Below, in pieces: positions 43,143-56,906 of a DNA stretch of 64,000 nt; the first letter of the stretch is position 1, and every line of letters starts with the position of its first letter. This DNA comes from Chryseobacterium sp. ISL-80. GTDB taxonomy: Bacteria > Bacillota > Bacilli > Bacillales > Cytobacillaceae. A program made the translations under genes and the position numbers. Where the stretch lies: the NCBI GenBank assembly GCA_018613055.1, contig JAGGQZ010000013.1, positions 124,001 to 188,000 of the forward strand, given 5' to 3'. The notes beneath the pieces are model-generated. The model had not been told where the DNA came from. It saw nothing but the letters and a program-made list of their open reading frames with translations, and did not search any database.

Positions 43143-44621
43143 CTATTTATTTAATGTGTCTATGAATCTTTCAAATACCGGTTGCTCTTTTAATACCCCG
43201 GCATCTTCAAGGCATCTGACAAATTTCTTTCCAAGTTCCTCTTGTAAAATGGCCTCTGCCTGTTTCCGGTCAGCGATTTCTCCATACGCTGCTTTTATCT
43301 CTTCCGCCCACTGGTGATGGTATGCTTCAACAGAGCTGGGATTGCCTAGCAAATATTCCTCGATCTCAGCTAACTCATCCTTGAGTCTTGGAGGCAATAC
43401 AGCCAGACCCATTACTTCGATCAATCCGATGTTTTCCTTTTTAATATGATGGACATCAGCGTGTGGGTGGAAAATGCCCATTGGATGTTCCTCTGATGTC
43501 CGGTTATTCCGGAGGACAAGATCAAGTTCAAACATGCTATCCCGTCTTCTGGCAATTGGTGTAATCGTATTATGCGGGGTATCACCAGTAAAAGCGAATA
43601 CATCTGCTGCTTCATCAGAGTAACTTTTCCAGGTTTGCAGAATATGGTCACCTGCGTTGGAAATTGTGTCTCTGTCATATCCTTTTAAGCGGATTACTGA
43701 CATTGGCCACTTTACTACAGATGCGGATATCTCCGGATAATCCTTTAGTTCAAAAGAGAATGCATCCTCAGCCCGGGTCATCGCAAATTCATAGTTACCG
43801 CCCTGATAATGGTCGTGACTTAAGATAGATCCGCCAACAATCGGAAGATCAGCATTTGAACCAATGAAGTAGTGAGGGAATTGGTCTGTAAAGCTGAGAA
43901 GCCGCTGGAATGCCGCCTTATCTATCTTCATTTCGCGATGCTCTTCAGATAGCAGGATCGAGTGTTCATTGTAATAAACATATGGTGAATACTGAAGATA
44001 CCAGTTTTCGCTTTCAAGAGGGACATGTATAATCCTGTGATTCGCACGGGCAGGATAGCCAGTTCGTCCTTCGTAGCCTTCGTTTTCCATACACAATAGG
44101 CATTTCGGATAATTACTGGTCTGTTTCATAGCTCGTTCGCGTTTAATTTGTTCTGGATCCTTTTCAGGCTTTGATAAATTAATTGTAATATCCATTACAC
44201 CGTATGCTGTATCAACCTTATAGGAAATATTTTTAGCGATTCTGTTCAACTGGATATAATTATTATTTTTACTTAGATTGTAAAAGTAATCAGTCGCTGC
44301 TTTTGGTGATACCTGATATCTCTCGTTGAAGGTTTTATTGACGACAGAGGGAATCGGTACAAAGCAGTTCATAATATTAGCGGCTAGAATCTCTTTTTCA
44401 TCAAAAACATCTTCTATGATGGCTTCACCTACGGCAAAAGCAATAATTTTATCCACAAGGTTGGGAATCGTGTCATTGTCAGGATGGACCTTATCTTGTG
44501 GAATAGTTTCAAGTCCGATTAAGCTCATCACTTGGTTTCGTACATAAATCCTGTCAGCAGGTTCAATGAGTTCAGCCTCTTGCGCTTTTTGAATTAGGCC
44601 TGCTATATACTGATGGATCAT
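43143..44621 (-). CDS. galT: UDP-glucose-hexose-1-phosphate uridylyltransferase (Firmicute class II GalT)
   Basis: 492 residues from ATG 44621, after AGAAGGAAG. The start overlaps the galE stop by 4 nt (ATGA). Longer starts lie inside galE. The length of about 490 is typical of the Bacillus/Lactobacillus-type GalT, unrelated in size to the 350-residue E. coli enzyme. Motifs: [36 protein letters not shown], and [25 protein letters not shown] in pieces. It transfers UMP between UDP-glucose and galactose 1-phosphate in the Leloir pathway. Confidence 0.93.
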   Translation of the reverse strand: MIHQYIAGLIQKAQEAELIEPADRIYVRNQVMSLIGLETIPQDKVHPDNDTIPNLVDKIIAFAVGEAIIEDVFDEKEILAANIMNCFVPIPSVVNKTFNERYQVSPKAATDYFYNLSKNNNYIQLNRIAKNISYKVDTAYGVMDITINLSKPEKDPEQIKRERAMKQTSNYPKCLLCMENEGYEGRTGYPARANHRIIHVPLESENWYLQYSPYVYYNEHSILLSEEHREMKIDKAAFQRLLSFTDQFPHYFIGSNADLPIVGGSILSHDHYQGGNYEFAMTRAEDAFSFELKDYPEISASVVKWPMSVIRLKGYDRDTISNAGDHILQTWKSYSDEAADVFAFTGDTPHNTITPIARRRDSMFELDLVLRNNRTSEEHPMGIFHPHADVHHIKKENIGLIEVMGLAVLPPRLKDELAEIEEYLLGNPSSVEAYHHQWAEEIKAAYGEIADRKQAEAILQEELGKKFVRCLEDAGVLKEQPVFERFIDTLNK

Positions 44622-45619
44622 GATAACACTTCCTTCTGATATCCATCGGGATGAGAGGAGTGCCAATTCCATGCATCCTCGATTATTTTCATGATGGAGG
44701 TACGGGTTGGCTCCCAGCCTAGTACTTGCCTTGCTTTCTCCGAACTGGCTATTAAAACGCTTGGATCGCCAGCCCTGCGAGGACCAATTTCGGCAGGAAT
44801 ATCCTTGCCGGTTACGCTTCGTGCTGTTTCAATCATTTCTTTCACCGAAAATCCCTGGCTGCTGCCCAGGTTGAAAATATTGCTTAGACCACCATTCCTT
44901 AAATAGTTTAATGCCAGCAGGTGGGCATCGATTAAATCTTCGACATGGATATAATCCCGGATACAAGATCCGTCTGGAGTGTCGTAATCCTCGCCAAAAA
45001 TAGTAATATGCGATCTTTGGCCTAAAGCGGTCTGCAGGATAATAGGGATAAGGTGCGTTTCAGGACGATGGTCCTCCCCGATTTCTGCTGTTTCTCTTGC
45101 GCCAGCCACATTGAAGTAACGGAGTGAGACATATTTTATGCCATGGGCATGCTCCGTCCACTTCATCAGTTTTTCCATTGTCAACTTTGTCTCACCGTAA
45201 GCGTTGGTTGGGTTTGTCGGTACCGCTTCGGTAATCGGGACGGTTTCAGGCTCACCGTAGGTTGCCGCAGTGGAAGAGAAGACGATCTTATCCACATTGT
45301 GTTCGACCATAACCTTTAGGAGCACTTGAGTTCCATAAACATTGTTATCAAAGTACTTAATCGGATTCTCCATTGACTCACCTACAAGTGAATTGGCAGC
45401 AAAATGAATCACAGCATCAATGGATTCTTTTTTAAAGACTGAGCGAAGAAAATCGATGTTTCTGATATCCCCTTCATAAAACTTTGCCTCAGGATGAATC
45501 GCTGCTCTATTGCCGGTTTCTAAGTTGTCAATGATGACAACCTGTTCATTTTGGTCGATTAATTGATAGACTGCGTGTGACCCAATATAACCAGCTCCGC
45601 CTAAAACCAATACACTCAT
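44618..45619 (-). CDS. galE: UDP-glucose 4-epimerase
   Basis: 333 residues, extended SDR family. NAD motif [14 protein letters not shown] at the N-terminus, catalytic Ser/Thr in [12 protein letters not shown], YxxxK as [10 protein letters not shown], and [14 protein letters not shown]. It converts UDP-galactose to UDP-glucose. GAGGAGG precedes the ATG, which shares one base with the galK stop. Confidence 0.95.
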   Translation of the reverse strand: MSVLVLGGAGYIGSHAVYQLIDQNEQVVIIDNLETGNRAAIHPEAKFYEGDIRNIDFLRSVFKKESIDAVIHFAANSLVGESMENPIKYFDNNVYGTQVLLKVMVEHNVDKIVFSSTAATYGEPETVPITEAVPTNPTNAYGETKLTMEKLMKWTEHAHGIKYVSLRYFNVAGARETAEIGEDHRPETHLIPIILQTALGQRSHITIFGEDYDTPDGSCIRDYIHVEDLIDAHLLALNYLRNGGLSNIFNLGSSQGFSVKEMIETARSVTGKDIPAEIGPRRAGDPSVLIASSEKARQVLGWEPTRTSIMKIIEDAWNWHSSHPDGYQKEVLS

Positions 45620-46803
45620 TATATTTCCTCCTCAATAAGTTCCTTCGCTCCATCACCGATTGCTGCAGTATAAAATGTGGCGTCAAAGCCGACTGTATCA
45701 CGGTAACGGGAATTAACAGCTTCTTGGAAGTCATCTACTTTGTTCTTTTCCACAATCGCAATGGCACATCCGCCGAAACCGGCCCCGGTCATACGTGCGC
45801 CCAGGGCACCATCCTGATCCCAGGCAGCCTGGACAATCGTATCCAGTTCAAGGCCAGTAACCTCATAGTCATCCCTTAAGGAGACATGGGATTCATTCAT
45901 CAATTTTCCGAAGCGCTCGAGATCGCCTTGCTGCAGTTTTTCGAGAGCTTCCAAAGTGCGCGCGTTTTCATGGACAGCGTGTTTTGCACGTCTTTGATTA
46001 ATTTCATCCTTGATCAGATGTTTGTGTTTCTCGAATTCCTCAATAGTAAGCTCTCCTAAACTGCCAATAGAAAGCCCCTGCTGCAGGTCCTTTAATGCCT
46101 GCTCACATTGTGCGCGGCGTTCATTGTATTTTGAACCGGCCAGCGTCCGTTGTTTATTCGTGTTAATAATCATGATCGAGTGGTTTTCCAATGCAATTGG
46201 AGCATATTTATACTCCAGTGTCTGGCAATCCAGCAGGATGGCATGGTCTTTCTTCCCCATACCAATGGCAAACTGGTCCATGATGCCGCTATTGACACCT
46301 ATATAATTATTTTCGACCTTTTGGCCAAGCTGGATCATCGGAATCCGTTCCAAAGTTAAATTGAATAGTTCGGTTATTAGTACTCCTGTTGCGAGCTCGA
46401 TGGAAGCGGAAGAAGATAGTCCTGCTCCATTTGGAATGTTACCGAAGTATAAGATGTCAGCTCCATTGAGAACCTCATAACCTGCTTCTTTTAAATAAAG
46501 AATGACACCCTTAGGGTAATTAGCCCAGTTATCTGAATCATCAAAGGCTAAGTCTGACAAGTCAGCCTCAATTATTCCAGTTTCGGGGAAGTTCATGCTA
46601 TAAAAACGTAGTTTCTGGTCATCCCGTTTTCTTCCTAAAGCATAAGTACCATATGAAATGGAAGCAGGGAAGACATGACCGCCATTATAGTCAGTGTGCT
46701 CACCAATCAGGTTGATTCTTCCCGGTGCAAAAAATACTCTAGGAGTTTCAGATGTGTCATACATAGATTGAAATTTTCTTGTTAAATCAGCTGTTATACT
46801 CAT
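45619..46803 (-). CDS. galK: galactokinase
   Basis: 394 residues, GHMP kinase family. Signatures: the galactokinase motif [22 protein letters not shown], the ATP loop [17 protein letters not shown], and [17 protein letters not shown] at the C-terminus. It phosphorylates alpha-galactose. First gene of the Leloir operon, with AGGGGGCC ahead of the ATG. The region upstream carries a 17-bp palindrome (46864-46880) identical to one in front of the ROK gene and a TTTTACT/AGTAAAA repeat (46820-46837) shared with ganR and ganS. Control by two regulators is therefore likely. Confidence 0.95.
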   Translation of the reverse strand: MSITADLTRKFQSMYDTSETPRVFFAPGRINLIGEHTDYNGGHVFPASISYGTYALGRKRDDQKLRFYSMNFPETGIIEADLSDLAFDDSDNWANYPKGVILYLKEAGYEVLNGADILYFGNIPNGAGLSSSASIELATGVLITELFNLTLERIPMIQLGQKVENNYIGVNSGIMDQFAIGMGKKDHAILLDCQTLEYKYAPIALENHSIMIINTNKQRTLAGSKYNERRAQCEQALKDLQQGLSIGSLGELTIEEFEKHKHLIKDEINQRRAKHAVHENARTLEALEKLQQGDLERFGKLMNESHVSLRDDYEVTGLELDTIVQAAWDQDGALGARMTGAGFGGCAIAIVEKNKVDDFQEAVNSRYRDTVGFDATFYTAAIGDGAKELIEEEI

Positions 46804-46819
46804 AATGGCCCCCTAAAAT

Positions 46820-46837
46820 TTTTACTATGAAGTAAAA
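46820..46837. promoter_or_regulatory. putative GanR site in the galK leader
   Basis: TTTTACT-ATGA-AGTAAAA is an inverted repeat with the same half-sites as those flanking ganR. It lies 17 bp before the galK start, where a bound repressor would block transcription. Confidence 0.5.
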
Positions 46838-46863
46838 GGTTAGCATACACTTTGTTAATTAAT

Positions 46864-46880
46864 TTAATTAAGTTAATTAA
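46864..46880. promoter_or_regulatory. 17-bp palindrome, putative operator of the ROK regulator (copy 2)
   Basis: TTAATTAAGTTAATTAA, identical to 40817-40833. An adjacent, overlapping TTAATTAA block at 46856-46863 extends the array. It is located 60 bp upstream of galK. Confidence 0.65.
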
Positions 46881-47018
46881 AGTTTACTATAGATTCTCAC
46901 GGAACGCAATATAAAAAGGGTCTTTCCTGTTAGGCAGAGCCTAATATGGACTTTGAAACAATTATTCAAGCACCATTGAAGAAAGCGACTTGACTATTCT
47001 ATATTTCGAGTAGTAAAA

Positions 47019-47040
47019 TTTAGTAAAAAGTTTTACTAAA
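47019..47040. promoter_or_regulatory. 22-bp palindrome upstream of ganR, putative autoregulatory operator
   Basis: TTTAGTAAAA-AG-TTTTACTAAA is a perfect palindrome. A further AGTAAAA half-site lies 10 bp upstream at 47012. It sits 35 bp before the ganR start. Confidence 0.6.
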
Positions 47041-47075
47041 AATATTTTATCAAGGAAAAACATGGAGGAAATGAA

Positions 47076-48068
47076 ATGGCAACGATTAAAGATATTGCTG
47101 AAAAAGCAGGATATTCGATATCTACGGTTTCGAGGGTGCTGAACAACGATCAGAGTCTGTCTGTTTCAGATGATACAAGGGAAAAAATTTATGAAGTTGC
47201 AGAGCAATTAAATTACCGTAAGAAAGCCGTTAGGACACTTGTTAAGAACATTGCCTTCTTATACTGGTTAACTGATAAAGAGGAACTTGAAGATGTTTAT
47301 TATAAAACGATGAGGGAGGAAATCGAAAAATTAGCCAGGTTCTATAATGTAGAACTCATCACTTATAAAATCAATGACGGTATCCATCAAATCCCTGATA
47401 GTATCGAGGGATTTATAGCGGTGGGAACTTTTTCAGATAAAGAACTTGCTCACCTTAGAAGCCTGACGTTGAATGGTGTATTCATTGATTCAACACCTGA
47501 CCCTGATCATTACGATACTGTAAGACCTGACTTACCACAGATAACCCGGAGAACAGTTAATTTTCTGATGGAAAAGGGGCATACCGAAATTGGCCTGATT
47601 GGTGGAACGTATCATAACCCGAATACAGATGAGGATGAGAGAGATCTGCGTGAGCGTGTATTTCGCCGGTATATGGAAGCGAAAGGTTTGTTGAAGGAAC
47701 AATACATCTTCACTCATAGAGGTTTCTCCGTTGATAATGGATACTATCTCATGACAAAAGCGATTCGTGAGCTTGGAGATGATTTGCCAACAGCTTTCTT
47801 GGTAGCGGCAGACCCGATTGCTGTAGGCTGCCTGCAAGCCTTGAATGAAAATGGAATTTCAATACCCAACCGAGTCAGTGTTGTCAGCATCAATAATATC
47901 AGTGTTGCAAAATATGTTTCTCCCCCGCTGACTACTTTTAATATTGATATTAAGTTAATTTGCAAAAACGCAATCGAGCTATTACTGGAACGAGTGTTAG
48001 AGAAAAGAAAACTCGTGAAAACTTTATATATAGGCTCAGAATTGGTTATACGCAAAAGTACAAACTGA
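47076..48068 (+). CDS. ganR: LacI-family repressor of galactan utilisation
   Basis: 330 residues. The N-terminal LacI HTH reads MATIKDIAEKAGYSISTVSRVLNND, followed by the hinge (YEVAEQLNYRKK) and a periplasmic-binding-protein-like effector domain (GFIAVGTFSDKEL, TEIGLIGGTYHNPNTDEDER, SVVSINNISVAKYVSPPLTTF). The gene directly precedes ganSPQAB, as in B. subtilis, where GanR represses the operon and is relieved by galactobiose. Strong GGAGG before the ATG. AT-rich palindromes with AGTAAAA half-sites flank it on both sides. Confidence 0.87.
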   Translation: MATIKDIAEKAGYSISTVSRVLNNDQSLSVSDDTREKIYEVAEQLNYRKKAVRTLVKNIAFLYWLTDKEELEDVYYKTMREEIEKLARFYNVELITYKINDGIHQIPDSIEGFIAVGTFSDKELAHLRSLTLNGVFIDSTPDPDHYDTVRPDLPQITRRTVNFLMEKGHTEIGLIGGTYHNPNTDEDERDLRERVFRRYMEAKGLLKEQYIFTHRGFSVDNGYYLMTKAIRELGDDLPTAFLVAADPIAVGCLQALNENGISIPNRVSVVSINNISVAKYVSPPLTTFNIDIKLICKNAIELLLERVLEKRKLVKTLYIGSELVIRKSTN

Positions 48069-48085
48069 AGCAAAAATGTATTTTC

Positions 48086-48113
48086 GTAAAATATTTTACT
48101 AAATTAAGTAAAA
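48086..48113. promoter_or_regulatory. putative GanR operator upstream of ganS
   Basis: Two overlapping palindromes: GTAAAATATTTTAC (48086-48099) and TTTTACT-N6-AGTAAAA (48094-48113). The latter ends 6 bp before the -35 box at 48120. Confidence 0.6.
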
Positions 48114-48119
48114 AAATTG

Positions 48120-48148
48120 TTTACATCTTTTCTTGCTGGTGCTATATT
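48120..48148 (+). promoter_or_regulatory. promoter of the gan operon
   Basis: TTTACA (48120-48125), a 17-bp spacer and TATATT (48143-48148). It is flanked by a GanR-type palindrome upstream and a cre site downstream. Confidence 0.7.
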
Positions 48149-48155
48149 CTAATTA

Positions 48156-48169
48156 CTAAAGCGCTTTCA
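48156..48169. promoter_or_regulatory. cre site (CcpA) downstream of the gan promoter
   Basis: CTAAAGCGCTTTCA has the AAAGCGCTTT core and matches the ideal cre at 12 of 14 positions. It lies at the expected transcription start, so CcpA could block RNA polymerase there. Confidence 0.65.
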
Positions 48170-48211
48170 GTTTCCTGGAATCCAAAACCAACCTTGAAAG
48201 GATGTAAATCC

Positions 48212-49483
48212 ATGAAGAAATTCAAAAAGTATTTCGGTCTTATGAGTGGTATTGCATTAACTTTATCGCTGGCTGCATGCGGGCCTGATGACAATGCAGA
48301 AGATGCCTCAAAGGAAGCACCAAAAGATAAAAATGTTGAGTTACTAGTTTGGGAAGATATTCAAAAAGGTGAAGGCATTAAGGATGCCATTTCCCAATTT
48401 GAAAAAGATAACAATGTAACAGTTAAAGTGGTTGAAAAGGCATATGCCCAGCAAATCGAGGACTTGCGTTTAGATGGTCCGGCTGGTACAGGCCCTGACG
48501 TCCTTACTATGCCTGGGGACCAGATTGGAACAGCAGTAACAGAAGGATTGATCAAACAATTGAATGTTAGTGATGATGTAACATCCATCTATACTGAAGC
48601 TGCGATGCAGTCACAAATGGTTGACAATAAAGTTTACGGATTGCCAAAGGCTGTAGAAACAACCATGCTTTATTACAATAAAGACCTTGTTTCTGCAGAA
48701 GAATTGCCTAAAACTTTGGATGAGTGGTATGACTACTCCAAGAAAGTTACAGATGGTAAGAATTTTGGATTCCTGGCTTTATTTGATCAAATTTACTATG
48801 CAAACAGTGTCATGAGCGGTTACGGCGGATATATTTTCGGCCAAGATGCAGATGGCAATTATAACCCGGAAGATATCGGTCTAAACAATGAGGGAGCAAT
48901 TGAAGGTGCTCAATATATCCAAAAGTTTTATAAAGAAAAATTATTCCCTTCTGGAATCGTTGGCGAGCAGGGAATCAACGTTTTAGAGTCATTATTTACT
49001 GAAGGAAAAGCCGCGGCGATTATTTCTGGTCCATGGAACATCGAGCCATTTACAAAAGCCGGCGTCAACTATGGAGTTAGTAAATTGCCAGAGCTTTCAA
49101 ATGGTAAGAACATGAGTGCGTTTATTGGAGTGAAAAGTTACAATGTCAGCGGATATTCTAAGAATGCCGAGCTAGCAGAGAAGTTAGTTGTTTTCCTGGC
49201 GAATGAAGAGAATTCCAAGAAGCGTTATGAATTAACACAAGAGGTTCCTGCTGTAGCAGCTTTAGCTGATGACCCTGCCGTTACAGAAAGCGAAGCAGCA
49301 CAAGCTGTGGCAGAACAGTCCCAGTTCTCTGAATTAATGCCGAGTATTCCGCAAATGAACGAAGTTTGGACACCGGCAGATGCAGCCCTGCAAACGATCG
49401 CTACAGGCAAGGCGGAGCCTAAAGACGCATTGAACCAGGCTGTTGAAACGATAAAAGGACAAATTAAAGCTAAACATAAATAA
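48212..49483 (+). CDS. ganS: galactooligosaccharide-binding lipoprotein of the gan ABC importer
   Basis: 423 residues from ATG 48212, with GAAAGGATG upstream. An upstream in-frame start at 47960 falls inside ganR and is wrong. The lipobox is LAAC at residues 20-23. MalE-type solute-binding fold: VELLVWEDIQKGEGIKDAI, GTGPDVLTMPGDQIG, YGLPKAVETTMLYYNKDLV, KAAAIISGPWNI, and VWTPADAALQTIATGKAEPKDAL at the C-terminus. In B. subtilis GanS binds galactooligosaccharides released from galactan. A hairpin after the stop separates it from ganP. Confidence 0.9.
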   Translation: MKKFKKYFGLMSGIALTLSLAACGPDDNAEDASKEAPKDKNVELLVWEDIQKGEGIKDAISQFEKDNNVTVKVVEKAYAQQIEDLRLDGPAGTGPDVLTMPGDQIGTAVTEGLIKQLNVSDDVTSIYTEAAMQSQMVDNKVYGLPKAVETTMLYYNKDLVSAEELPKTLDEWYDYSKKVTDGKNFGFLALFDQIYYANSVMSGYGGYIFGQDADGNYNPEDIGLNNEGAIEGAQYIQKFYKEKLFPSGIVGEQGINVLESLFTEGKAAAIISGPWNIEPFTKAGVNYGVSKLPELSNGKNMSAFIGVKSYNVSGYSKNAELAEKLVVFLANEENSKKRYELTQEVPAVAALADDPAVTESEAAQAVAEQSQFSELMPSIPQMNEVWTPADAALQTIATGKAEPKDALNQAVETIKGQIKAKHK

Positions 49484-49505
49484 TGATTGAATAGTCAGCA
49501 GTTAA

Positions 49506-49542
49506 AAATGGTGTCAAACGCACATATTGTTTGACACCATTT
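49506..49542 (+). terminator. intercistronic hairpin between ganS and ganP
   Basis: A perfect 14-bp stem, AAATGGTGTCAAAC (49506-49519) with GTTTGACACCATTT (49529-49542), is followed by ATTG. It lacks a long T-run, so it is an attenuator or mRNA stabiliser. Confidence 0.7.
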
Positions 49543-49633
49543 ATTGTAATGACAAGGGCAGTTTGATTTTTAACGAAACTAAGGCACTTAAGCTTTTCAT
49601 TTTCAACTGTCTAAAATGATTGAGGTGAAAAAA

Positions 49634-50890
49634 ATGCAACATCGCAAATTAGCCCTATTGTTATCCCTTATTCCAGGACTTGGCCAAATTTACAATAAGC
49701 AATGGATCAAGGGTGGTTTGTTCCTTTTCCTTGCGGTGTCCTTCTTCTTAGTGTTTGGAGACCTAATGGATATGGGGTTTTGGGGGCTTTTTACATTAGG
49801 GGAAATGGTGCCCCGGGACAACTCCATATTCCTGCTCGCTCAAGGGATCATTGCACTTATCGTCACATTTTTTGGTCTCGCTTTCTACTACTTGAATTTC
49901 CGGGATGCTTATAAAAATGGATCATTGCGTGATGATAACCAGAAACCGAGTTCGCTAAAGGATGATTACCAAAACTTAATTTCCCAGGGCTATCCTTATG
50001 TAATTAGTGGCCCCTCTCTGTTTATATTAATTTTTGCAGTCATCTTTCCGATCCTGTTCAGCTTTGCTCTGGCGTTTACCAATTATGATTTATATCATTC
50101 CCCGCCAGCTAATCTGGCTGATTGGGTTGGTTTCCAGACATTTTTAGAAATTTTCACAGTCGATATCTGGCGCTCTACCTTTTTTGATGTATTGGCCTGG
50201 ACGGTGATCTGGACGCTCGTCGCATCTACGCTTCAGGTTAGCATTGGAATATTCATGGCTGTTTTAGTGAATCAAAATGATTTGAAGTTTAAAAGGTTTT
50301 ACCGAACTATTTTAGTGTTGCCGTGGGCAGTGCCAGGCTTTGTAACAATCCTGATATTTGCTGGTCTTTTTAATGATAGTTTTGGTGCAATTAATAATGA
50401 TATTTTAGCAGCCTTTGGCATTGACTCAATCGCTTGGCTGACAGATGAGAACTGGACAAGGGCGGCGTTGATCCTGATGCAGGGTTGGCTTGGGTTCCCT
50501 TATATTTTCCTTGTTACCACTGGGGTTCTCCAGTCGATTCCGGATGATCTTTACGAAGCTGCGACAATCGATGGAGCGTCTATGTTCGCGAAGTTCAGAT
50601 TTATCACGATGCCGATGATCCTGCTTGCAATGGCTCCGCTCATCATTACCCAATTTACGTTTAACTTTAATAACTTTAATATTATTTATCTATTTAACGG
50701 CGGCGGCCCTGCAGTACCTGGTTCAACCGCCGGAGGAACCGACATACTGGTGTCCTGGATTTATAAATTGACAATGCAGTCAAGTCAATACTCTCTGGCA
50801 GCAGCCCTAACTATTTTGCTTTCGGTGTTTGTTATCGCGATTGCCCTGTGGCAATTCAGGCGGACAAATTCATTTAAAGAGGGGGTTTAA
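49634..50890 (+). CDS. ganP: galactooligosaccharide ABC permease
   Basis: 418 residues from ATG 49634, with TGAGGTG 6 nt upstream. It is longer than ordinary MalF permeases because of an N-terminal extension with extra membrane helices (LALLLSLIPGLGQIYNKQWIKGGLFL), as in GanP and MdxF. The EAA loop is YEAATIDGASMFAKFRFITMPMI. GPAVPGSTAGGTDILVSWIYKLT is a further MdxF/GanP-type feature. It works with GanQ. Confidence 0.92.
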   Translation: MQHRKLALLLSLIPGLGQIYNKQWIKGGLFLFLAVSFFLVFGDLMDMGFWGLFTLGEMVPRDNSIFLLAQGIIALIVTFFGLAFYYLNFRDAYKNGSLRDDNQKPSSLKDDYQNLISQGYPYVISGPSLFILIFAVIFPILFSFALAFTNYDLYHSPPANLADWVGFQTFLEIFTVDIWRSTFFDVLAWTVIWTLVASTLQVSIGIFMAVLVNQNDLKFKRFYRTILVLPWAVPGFVTILIFAGLFNDSFGAINNDILAAFGIDSIAWLTDENWTRAALILMQGWLGFPYIFLVTTGVLQSIPDDLYEAATIDGASMFAKFRFITMPMILLAMAPLIITQFTFNFNNFNIIYLFNGGGPAVPGSTAGGTDILVSWIYKLTMQSSQYSLAAALTILLSVFVIAIALWQFRRTNSFKEGV

Positions 50891-50893
50891 TGA

Positions 50894-51745
50894 ATGAATG
50901 GAAATATGAAGAAAAATAAAACCCTTCGACTCATTCTATCCTATACGATCCTGACTTTCATGACGGTAATCATAATCTACCCACTGCTCTGGACAGTGGG
51001 GGCAAGCTTTAATCCGGGTAACAGTCTGATCAGTACAAGTATCATTCCTAAAAACCCGACATTTGATCATTATCGCGAATTATTTGCCGGAAAAGAAAGT
51101 CTTCAGTATGGAAAGTGGTATTTAAACTCTTTGAAAATCAGTATTTTTACGATGATTGGTTCAATGATCAGTGTTTCCTTCACTGCGTATGCTTTCTCAC
51201 GCTTCCGCTTTAAAGGGAGAAAAAATGCTTTGACGTTATTTTTACTGCTGCAAATGATCCCGCAATTTTCAGCACTCGTCGCGCTCTTTGTATTGGCACA
51301 GATGCTTGGAATGATGAACAGCCATTGGCTGTTGATCCTACTGTATATTGGCGGACAAATCCCGATGAATACTTATTTGATGAAGGGATACATGGACTCG
51401 ATTCCGCTGGATTTGGATGAGAGTGCAAAGATTGATGGGGCAAGCAACACAAGGATTTTCTTGCAGATTATCATGCCACTGTCCAGGCCAATGCTTGCGG
51501 TAGTGGCAATGAACGGTTTTACAGGACCGCTTGGTGACTTCGTTCTGTCATCCACAATTTTAAGGGCACCTGAAGCCTATACTTTGCCGATTGGATTATA
51601 CAATCTGGTAAATGAAGTAATGGGTGCGAGCTATACAACCTTTGCTGCAGGGGCGCTTCTTATCAGTATCCCCATAGCGGTTATCTTCCTAATGCTGCAA
51701 AAGCACTTTGTTTCAGGATTAACCGCTGGCGGAACAAAGGGTTAA
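50894..51745 (+). CDS. ganQ: galactooligosaccharide ABC permease
   Basis: 283 residues, six helices. The EAA loop is LDESAKIDGASNTRIFLQIIMPLSRP, and the C-terminus is LQKHFVSGLTAGGTKG, characteristic of the MdxG/GanQ group. It starts 3 nt after ganP with AGAGGGGG upstream. The ATPase of this importer is not encoded here; MsmX serves it in B. subtilis. Confidence 0.92.
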   Translation: MNGNMKKNKTLRLILSYTILTFMTVIIIYPLLWTVGASFNPGNSLISTSIIPKNPTFDHYRELFAGKESLQYGKWYLNSLKISIFTMIGSMISVSFTAYAFSRFRFKGRKNALTLFLLLQMIPQFSALVALFVLAQMLGMMNSHWLLILLYIGGQIPMNTYLMKGYMDSIPLDLDESAKIDGASNTRIFLQIIMPLSRPMLAVVAMNGFTGPLGDFVLSSTILRAPEAYTLPIGLYNLVNEVMGASYTTFAAGALLISIPIAVIFLMLQKHFVSGLTAGGTKG

Positions 51746-51787
51746 CAGGTAGAACAAACTGTTAAAAATGGTTAGAAGGAGAGTCTT

Positions 51788-56420
<4,633 letters not shown>

Positions 56421-56427
56421 TGGATTG

Positions 56428-56460
56428 ATGATACTCTCTGCTTTAGGCGGAGAGTATCAT
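56428..56460 (+). terminator. hairpin at the end of the gan operon
   Basis: A perfect 11-bp stem, ATGATACTCTC (56428-56438) with GAGAGTATCAT (56450-56460), has no T-run after it. It may be a terminator of weak or Rho-assisted type. Confidence 0.55.
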
Positions 56461-56496
56461 TGGCAATGCGAACATCGAGTTCTTAAAGCAGAGAAC

Positions 56497-56598
56497 ATGG
56501 TTTGTGTTAGTAAATTCGAAGAGAATGTTGCTGCCTTATCGAATTTGAAACTCAGTGAAGAAGAATTAGGAAAAATTGATGATATTCACATTAATTAG
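56497..56598 (+). pseudogene. remnant of an aldo/keto reductase C-terminus
   Basis: The frame ending at TAG 56596-56598 reads VSKFEENVAALSNLKLSEEE and then LGKIDDIHIN. This is the usual tail of aldo/keto reductases (SKxxQxEENxxAL...LSEEELxxID). Nothing upstream continues the protein, there is no ribosome binding site, and a terminator follows at 56633. It is a decayed fragment. Confidence 0.6.
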
Positions 56599-56632
56599 AA
56601 CGTGTTAAGATATTGTCCCTATAGTATAGATG

Positions 56633-56664
56633 AAAAGAAGCATAGGGAACTGTGCTTCTTTTTT
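56633..56664 (+). terminator. terminator after the aldo/keto reductase remnant
   Basis: AGAAGCA (56636-56642) and TGCTTCT (56653-56659) are followed by TTTTT. Between here and 56820 I see no gene. Confidence 0.75.
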
Positions 56665-56823
56665 GCATTGTGAAATATCCAAATGTTCGGTTCAGGAATT
56701 TTATTCCCGCGGACGGTTTTGATAGTTCTTATGCTACCTTGGTAACAAGTCAAAGAATAGTCTTCACTGTAGGTGGATGTTGAAAGCGATAAAAAATGGG
56801 AGTATATTTTTAGTTAAAAACTA

Positions 56824-56872
56824 TTGAAAGGGTTTGCATAACGTGCTATTATTTTTACGTAAACGTTTTCGT
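56824..56872 (+). promoter_or_regulatory. promoter and operator of the MalR-like regulator gene
   Basis: TTGAAA (56824-56829), a 17-bp spacer and TATTAT (56847-56852). GTAAACGTTTTC at 56859-56870 matches the palindrome GTAAACGTTTAC at 57942-57953 in 11 of 12 positions and lies at the expected transcription start. Autorepression is likely. Confidence 0.65.
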
Positions 56873-56906
56873 TTTTTATTAATCTTTGGTGCAAGGCAGG
56901 TGGGAT

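Noticed and set aside
47960-48211. Long N-terminal extension of GanS
   Set aside because: It overlaps ganR and the gan promoter. The lipoprotein signal starts at 48212.
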